Below are positions 57,421 through 64,000 of a stretch of DNA of 64,000 nt, piece after piece. Position 1 is the first letter of the stretch; each line of letters starts with the position of its first letter. Origin of the DNA: Buddleja alternifolia. Taxonomy: Eukaryota > Streptophyta > Magnoliopsida > Lamiales > Scrophulariaceae. The position numbers were made by a program, and so were the translations under genes. The notes under the pieces were generated by a model. The model was given only the letters and a program-made list of their open reading frames with translations. It was not told the origin of the DNA and did not search any database. The stretch covers positions 48,792,423-48,856,422 of the forward strand of contig CM033394.1 of the NCBI GenBank assembly GCA_019426215.1, given 5' to 3'.

Positions 57421-60400
57421 ATCGGATGGAATGTAATTTGAAGGGGAAGATAAAAAGATGAGGTGTCAAGCTTATGTATATTGCTTAAAAACTCACACAC
57501 ACACACACACACACACTACACGTTTTACTGTGTGAAAATATATTCCACGTCAGCATCCCATTATTAATGGCGACTTATATATATATAGTATATATATATT
57601 TCAATTACCTTGGGAATGGAGGCTAAATCACATGGTGAATTTCATGTGGAGATAAGGTGAAGGGTGTGAATCTAAAACCAAGATTTTGGGAAAGGGAGTT
57701 GTTGGAGGTACCAATCAAGGAATGTACCTCTTTTGGAGAAGTTGTATAGTTAAAAGGGGTAAAATAGTTATTTTCATGTGATTTTAAGGTGTATTGGGTC
57801 CAATGAAGCCAGTGTACTAAACATTGTTGGATGCGGGAACATGATGATAAAAAATATATTAATTTCCTGTATCCAACGGTGTTAAATAGTCAGACTCCAT
57901 TGAACCCGATCTGTCTTAAATTTTTTTGCCATTTACCAACATGTCATTCTAATTTGTTACATTAATCTTGGAAGTTGTATAGTTGAAGGGGTAAACTAGT
58001 CATTTACCAACATGTCATCCCAATTTGTTACCTCGATAGCCTTGGATAAATCTCGGGGAAATTATATAGTTCAAGGGAAAAAATAGTCATTACCATTACC
58101 TATTTGTCATTTCAAATGAGCTTGATCTAGTGTAAGACTAGGCATCAAGTTTCTAGAGGTCTTAGATTCGTATCCTACCAATATTGTGGGTAGTTTTCTA
58201 TTTTAAAGTAGTTAAAATGTTGATTGTTGATTTAGTCCTAATAATTGGTATTTTCGATGTATTGATACATGTAATTGGTTTTTCAACCGAAAAAAAAATT
58301 CAAATTTTGTCTGGCGTTATCAGACAGTTAGTTATATGGCAAGAATTGTTGCAATTGTTGATCGTTGATCATTTACTTTAATTGTGAATCAATCACAACA
58401 AGTCTACTTTAATTGTTGCAATTGTTGATCGTTGTTCTCTTACTTTAATTTTTTAGTTAGAGGCCGTTTGGCCCAACTTTTGAAACGCTCAAAATTGTGA
58501 TTGGACTTTTGACCGCATTTTTTGATGTGGTTGGCTCTCTTTCCTATAATCTCATTTGAACATTTTTGCGTTCCAAAACTACATCTTAGAAAAACTGAAA
58601 ATCCTAACTTTTGTCAGAATCAATTATGCAATAATCAATTATCTCAAAATTAATTATGCAAAAGTTAGACCAAATTCACCTTAAATCTTCGTAGAATCAA
58701 ATTTATTTGTGTTTATAAACTTTACGTAAATTTCATCCCATGAATAATTGTGATTGTGTCGAGATTTGAAGTTTTTGGAGCCTGTAAAAATAACTCTGAT
58801 TTGGGTGTGGTTGAATCCAATATGGACTATGAAACATCCTAACTAATAGTAGGGATCTTTGGCATATAAAAAGGGAATAAGCCTTTTCAAGTTGCGGCCA
58901 ATAATATGTGCCCATTTTCATTCTAAAAGAAAAAAAAATTCCTAAGATAAAAAGAAACATATGTCTCACGATTTACTCAAACAAATAAGGCATCAATTTT
59001 CTTGTAGAAAGGTTTAGGATCCCTTATTAAAGTAAATTTTTAGTAATCAACTTTCAAGTTTCAACATATCATAAACATCTCAAAATCTTGGGTCCTTGAT
59101 CATTTTCTTTTGATTTTTTAGTTAAGATCCCATCAAGGCCCCTCCCTAGTTGTGATAAAAAGATTATTCCAATGCTTAAGAAATTAGTACAATATTAGAT
59201 GAGTCATTCTTGGAAGTTAGAACTTTAGAATTCTGAGTTATGGCACAATGTATAATAGCTCACATGGGTTGTAAGTGGATTTCACAGTAAAAGAATGATT
59301 GTGATCAAACGAACATTTGGAGTCTCGAGATTTCCTATGCATCACTTGATTTTAGGTAACAAACACTAAATCTTCTTTATTGACATTTGTATAAGTACAT
59401 ATCAACCTAATCATGTATGCTTAAAATATTTAAAGAATCGGATAATTAATGGAATCTTATCTGTGACAATGTTTAGAAAGTCACAACAGTTGATGGAAGC
59501 AAATGTTAAGTTAAGCTATTCTTAACAGTCATTAGGACTTTAAGTCTCGATATATTTATAATTATTTGTGTACATAATTATTTGTGTACAGTAGAGGCCA
59601 CATGTGTCCCCCTAACTCTTTTTTTTTTCCTTCTCTTTTTTATCATTGTCCAGATATTAGAAATATGAATTATGATGAACTTCTAAGAATCACCAAATTA
59701 AGTATTGTAATCCCGACTTTAGGTAAGACAACAATTAAGCAGAAGATAGGATCAAGTTAAAAAATATACATATATAATGGAGAGAATAATTGTGTCACGG
59801 CTAGAAGAAACAATTCTGGTGCATACCTATGAGTTAGGGAGCTTAATTCAACCAATTTGTTGATTTATAATTTTAATCACATTAATTTATTTCACCAATT
59901 CATTAGTAAAATTAAAAAATAAATAAGCCTCCCCATTGGCCTAATCATCCCACTTATTATTAAATTAATAAAAACCAGTGATTCGACATTTATGTGACAA
60001 GGGACAAGAGGATCGAGTCATTTTCACCATCCATTATTGGGAGCTTTACCAAATTTAATAGGCAATTTTTATAATGTCCATGAATTGAAATAAACGTATA
60101 AAAAATTGGGCACGTCACGTTTGATCCAAAAATGAGTTATTAATTAATTCATAAAGGGTAAGTAGATTTATTTATAGCCCTTCGTGACCATGATTATGCA
60201 AACCAGATCCTCTATTGCAAATCACTTTAATATTCTCTCTGGTTTATAACCGATTTTCTGTCAATTTTATTATTTCTTATGTAATAAAATTATTAATAAA
60301 TAATTAGATATTATTTATGTAACACACATTGAGATTTGTAATAACGATATAACTATAAAAGAATCACTAGAAATGGAGTAGTTATTTTGGAACATATATT

Positions 60401-60776
60401 GTATTATTTGCTCCGTAAATATATTTATATTGCATTTTAATTTGTCGTTGCGAAAACGATTTTTGGCACTTTAATCTAAGCAACATAATAATCAAAAGTG
60501 AAAAAGAGAACTAATAGGTAAATGTTTGTGCATATCATGTGTCCTTTCCAATTCCATCATATTACCATATATGTTGCCATCTAGTTAAAATTAAAAAGTT
60601 AGATGTCCTAATAGTTTAAACTTTAAACAATTAATATCACAAAGGTTATAAATGAAAGAGCAATGTGACATGATCTTATGAGTAAAGATGTAGAAATGTT
60701 CAATGCTTAGCTGTTCTTAGTATACGTCTTGGTGGACATTAGGGCTAAGAATACCCCATCCTCCACATTCTAGATT
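57421..60776. other. Gene-poor AT-rich gap
   Basis: CA microsatellite at 57492-57515. The phrase AGTTGTATAGTTNAA with GGGGTAAA recurs at about 57732, 57970 and in weaker form near 58060, suggesting an old repeat. A SINE-like element lies at 58115-58290. No coding region recognised. Confidence 0.45.
58115..58295 (+). mobile_element. SINE-like element
   Basis: Box A-like GAGCTTGATCTAGTGTAAG at 58119-58137 and box B-like AGATTCGTATCC at 58164-58175, then a body with GTGGGTAGTTTTCTATTTT and an A-rich end at about 58290. Organised like the SINE at 12581 but diverged. Limits approximate. Confidence 0.55.
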
Positions 60777-62145
60777 TTTTTTTTTTTTTGAAACAACCGA
60801 TATGAATATATTACGACATAATAAGGTCTGATGCCAAAGCACGTGAAACAGAGATAGGAAGATCGAGAACAGATTCACGATTTTCCCTAGCTAGCCGAGC
60901 CAAACAATGGGCCACACAATTGCCCGAACGCTTGATAAAAAGAAAAGAAACAGACGAAAAGGACTTAGCTAAAGTGCGAATATCATTTACCAACGGCCCC
61001 AAGGCCGAAAAAAGAAGAGCATCTGAATTCAAGTTGCGGATCAAATTTTCACAGTCACCTTCAATTTCAATATGATTCCAACCTGCCCTTTTACTCATTT
61101 CCAAAGCTTCAAAGGCAGCGAGTGATTCCACCTGTTCTGGAGAAGCAAGAAAAGGAAAGCATCTTGTACCCCATCGAATGCAAGTCCCATTATGGTCTCG
61201 AGCTAAGAAACCCGCCCCCGAAGACCTCTCCTGTTCAAAGATTGCCCCATCAAAGTTGATACGTATAACTCCCACCGGAGGCCTCTGCCAAATTTCAGGT
61301 TTCGGGCTGAGTAAAGGGCGGTCCCCTGCCGCCAAAGCAATCTGAAAAACCTCCAGAAAATTCCTCGCTTGGCCAATCAAAACACTCGGGTCAATAGTCG
61401 ACCCTCCCGTCCAAGTGAGATTCCGACTATACCACAGAAACCAGCAAATAACCAGAAACAAACAAAAATCAACTTTATTTAAACCAATATCCAGAAGTCT
61501 AAACCATTGACAAATACTGTGAGGCCAGTAAGATAATTTATGCCAGGGGAGACCCGATATGCTCCAAATCACACGAGAATAAGGACAGACAAGAAACAGA
61601 TGATGTGCCGTCTCTCCCTCAGCCGAACAGAAAGGGCAAAGGCCCTCAGTCTCGACCCTTCTTTGCCTAAGATTGACCCCAGTCGGGAGAGCCTCTCGAC
61701 ACGCCTTCCATGCAAATAATTTAACCTTTGGCGGGACCTTGGCTCGCCAGATAAAATTCCAATCTGGAAGAACTGAATGTTGCACCCCATGAGAAGAGGA
61801 CGTAGTCTGCGCGCCAACCAATATGCACTTTTCACTGAAAAAGTTCCTGATTTGTTGTGATGCCACACCCAACAATCCCGATTCACACACCGCCCCAACG
61901 GGATAGAAAGGATAATCTCAGCCTCAGCCCTAGCAAACTCATTTCGGATCAGATTCTCGTTCCACCAACCATTCGGCCCATCTCTAAGCTCGCTCACTCG
62001 GGTACCTGGGTCAAGATTTCGGGGTTGGGAGAACACCGAAAAACCGTTATCCCTTGGAATCCATGGATCCCCCCAAACCCGAATAGCCGAACCAGAACCC
62101 ACTCTCCATCTACAACCCGCCACCAACAACACCCGAGCCCCCATA
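60777..62145 (-). mobile_element. 5'-truncated LINE retrotransposon with 10 bp TSD
   Basis: A 1369 bp insertion ending on the minus strand in a poly(A) tail (T-run at 60777-60790 on the plus strand). Perfect 10 bp duplications ATTCTAGATT flank it at 60767-60776 and 62146-62155. The coding content is the 3' end of a plant LINE ORF2. These are the hallmarks of target-primed reverse transcription with 5' truncation. Confidence 0.93.
60811..62144 (-). pseudogene. LINE ORF2 fragment: zf-RVT plus RNase H-like domain, frameshifted
   Basis: The upstream frame (62144 to about 61820) reads CRWRVGSGSAIRVWGDPWIP and later WVWHHNKSGTFSVKSAYW, the region after the reverse transcriptase in plant LINEs. The reading then shifts to the frame that ends at 60811, which holds the zinc-binding block (IWRAKVPPKVKLFAWKACRE, CPFCSAEGETAHHLFLVCP) and an RNase H-like domain (INFDGAIFEQERSSGAGFLA, EALEMSKRAGWNHIEIEGDC, SVSFLFIKRSGNCVAHCLAR). 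One frame change near 61800-61825 and the missing reverse transcriptase make it inactive. The resemblance to annotated putative ribonuclease H proteins reflects transposon origin, not a host gene. Confidence 0.9.
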
Positions 62146-62155
62146 ATTCTAGATT

Positions 62156-63960
62156 ACTTATGAAGAAAATATTTACTAGAAAACCTTTTGGATGGATTAA
62201 ATTCATTGAAGACGGTACACTCTATAGTTTAATAGGATGATCAGGATGATACCCCATTCCAATATGGTATGTGGTAGACTAGCATCAATGAATTCGACCC
62301 ACCAAATAATAATTTTAATATCACATGAGTGTACTGTCAAAATTAAAAAATTCCAGTCGTTAGCATTTAGCAACTAAAAGATAGGTAAGGACTAATGTGA
62401 CCAGTTATAACAATTTTTTATTGAGCGTGAATACATGAGGCCGTATATCATTATGTAATATTTGACTTGAGCCTTAGCTACGAAGGGCGACGTATACACA
62501 CCAGATCAGTACAAGATGTAAGCCCGACTAAAACCCCTCGACAACAACGGTGGTTAATTAATTCAGGAACTATTACCATAAAAGGGTTCTATCATGTGAC
62601 CTTTTCGTCAAAAGTAACGAGCTAGAACTAACCAAACTACGTACCATCTTGGTGTTCAAGATTTATTAATGTAATCAATTGAAATCTTGCCATTCACGGC
62701 AGGAATATAAATCCATTGCTCTGGTAAGGAGCATTTACACTCAATTTGCATGTTCTGCTGCCGGACATAAGGGTTTTTTGCAATTTACAACTTAGATTTA
62801 AATGGATTGAGTGTTGTATACATTCAACAATACTAGAATACAAAAGCATCTGACCTCTTCAACAAAAATCTAATTTGACAAAAATGAAAGCCTGGCTGAT
62901 ACTATCATAGAATTCTAAACATGTAATAAATTAGAATTCTTGAGAAGAAGAATGATGTATATTTCTCAATGATTTTACAAAATTACAATATAATGTATAT
63001 ATAGAGATATATATAATACTAACGAAGTTCTAACTATACAAACATGAGCTAGGTTACATGTACAATAACGAAACCAAATAACTAGATACCTTTGAATTTT
63101 TTAAAATTTCTCATGTTTAAAAGTTTCAAGTCAATTACAACCATCTATCGATGAAGTCAATTACAACCATCTATCGATGAAACACTTGTAAAATTCGTTA
63201 CGCAAACATTTTATTAATAAACTCAGAACTTGCATTAAAAGTGTCATAACTCATGCTACTAATATATATTGATACAAATAAACATTTTATTAATAAATTC
63301 AGAACTTGCATTAAAAGTGTCATAACTTACGGTACTAATATCGATACAAGTATTTTAATTGTTAGATGTTGAAAAGTATTACAAAAAATAACGAGGTGTC
63401 GTCTAAATTAGTATGCTTCTACGTATACGACAAGATATCAACACTAATTTCTTATCGACCTTTTTGTATCTGGCCCAATTAGGTCAACCAAGTTTATGGA
63501 CTGGATCCGACCCAAGTAGATCAAATCCCCATGGGCCATCTTTTCTTTATAGCTCATAATTAGTTCTCTCATTTCTGTATAGATTGATGTAAAGAATTAT
63601 GGGTGAAGTCAAGCCACGTCACCTCTTAAATAAAATTTGTACCCTATAGGGGTTATGCATGGTAATCGGCTCATGCTTTTGATAGACAGTGGTTATGACT
63701 CAATCAGAACATTAAATAGTACAATATGATCATATTTAAAGAGAGTTACTATGAAAAAAACACTTCTAATGTTGAGGGACTTAATCCAACTTGTATTTTG
63801 GTGGGACTTACAATTTGGTCCCATAATTATGATTCTGTTTGGACATTTTATAATGGCACTGTGAAGAAATTATATCGATAGCTTCCTCCTTTGAACAAAA
63901 ATAATGAACGTTATATAAGTAGCAACCAGAGGCCTTATAGTAGCGTTCAAGGAAAGTACA
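62156..63960. other. AT-rich gap near the right edge
   Basis: A 26 bp block (GTCAATTACAACCATCTATC and onward) is repeated in tandem at 63130-63181. A block of about 68 bp beginning AACATTTTATTAATAAA recurs at about 63207-63272 and 63283-63350. No gene seen up to 63900. Confidence 0.5.
63912..63919 (+). promoter_or_regulatory. Candidate TATA box near the right edge
   Basis: TATATAAG, 41 bases before an ATG at 63961 that opens a frame to the window end. Only spacing and sequence support it. Confidence 0.35.
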
Positions 63961-64000
63961 ATGCCGACTTCCATTCCCTATCTTTCGTTTACCGGAAAAA
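63961..64000 (+). CDS. Possible start of a gene cut by the window edge
   Basis: The ATG at 63961 opens a frame MPTSIPYLSFTGK that is still open at the last base, with a TATA-like motif upstream and a base composition less AT-rich than the flank. Too short to identify. It could equally be chance. Confidence 0.25.
   Translation, partial: MPTSIPYLSFTGK

Noticed and set aside
60811..61890. 359-codon frame resembling putative ribonuclease H genes
   Set aside because: Poly(A) tail, flanking duplication and frame change show it is the 3' end of a LINE, not a host gene.

Overview
The window is nuclear DNA of a flowering plant. It is AT-rich, every recognised protein matches a plant family, most genes are split by short GT-AG introns, and the spaces between genes are filled with MITEs, SINEs, a LINE copy and TA/GA microsatellites. 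The proteins suggest a eudicot; an asterid such as a member of the Lamiales is possible, but I cannot prove it from this sequence.

Layout. 1-800 (+): last four exons of a 20S proteasome beta2 subunit (PBB type). 2033-5989 (-): complete 11-exon RGLG-type E3 ubiquitin ligase, facing the proteasome gene tail to tail. 6-14 kb: repeat-rich gap with hAT-type MITEs and two SINEs. 13926-15227 (-): single-exon JINGUBANG-like WD40 protein. 15.3-20 kb: foldback elements. 20075-26208 (-): complete 7-exon full-size ABCB (MDR/P-glycoprotein) transporter whose larger introns carry repeats. 26.3-37.4 kb: large gene-poor gap with a 2.2 kb element full of TATACAG motifs. 37434-41188 (+): complete 9-exon ARP3. 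42659-42985 (+): short arabinogalactan/BCP1-like pollen protein. 44757-46360: second TATACAG element, in the opposite orientation. 46622-50561 (+): complete 9-exon CCT5. 52904-56101 (-): complete 5-exon RCC1-repeat protein with a GC-AG first intron. 60777-62145 (-): 5'-truncated LINE with a perfect 10 bp target-site duplication. 62.2-64 kb: no clear gene; a possible gene start lies at the extreme right end.

The genes are mostly unrelated housekeeping and signalling genes (proteolysis, ubiquitination, actin nucleation, chaperonin folding, transport), not a pathway cluster. No prokaryote-type system, CRISPR array or operon is present. The BCP1-like gene next to CCT5 matches the order I recall for Arabidopsis chromosome 1 (CCT5 At1g24510, BCP1 At1g24520), so that pair may be old synteny. 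The most interesting signals are structural: a roughly 200 bp repeat family lodged in introns of three genes, one copy of which supplies the splice donor of an RCC1 intron; a hAT MITE nested in another copy inside the RGLG gene; a 108 bp minisatellite in CCT5 intron 1; and the paired TATACAG elements. Exon coordinates were derived by hand from reading frame, splice sites and recalled homologous proteins; the exon lengths sum to intact frames in all the multi-exon genes.
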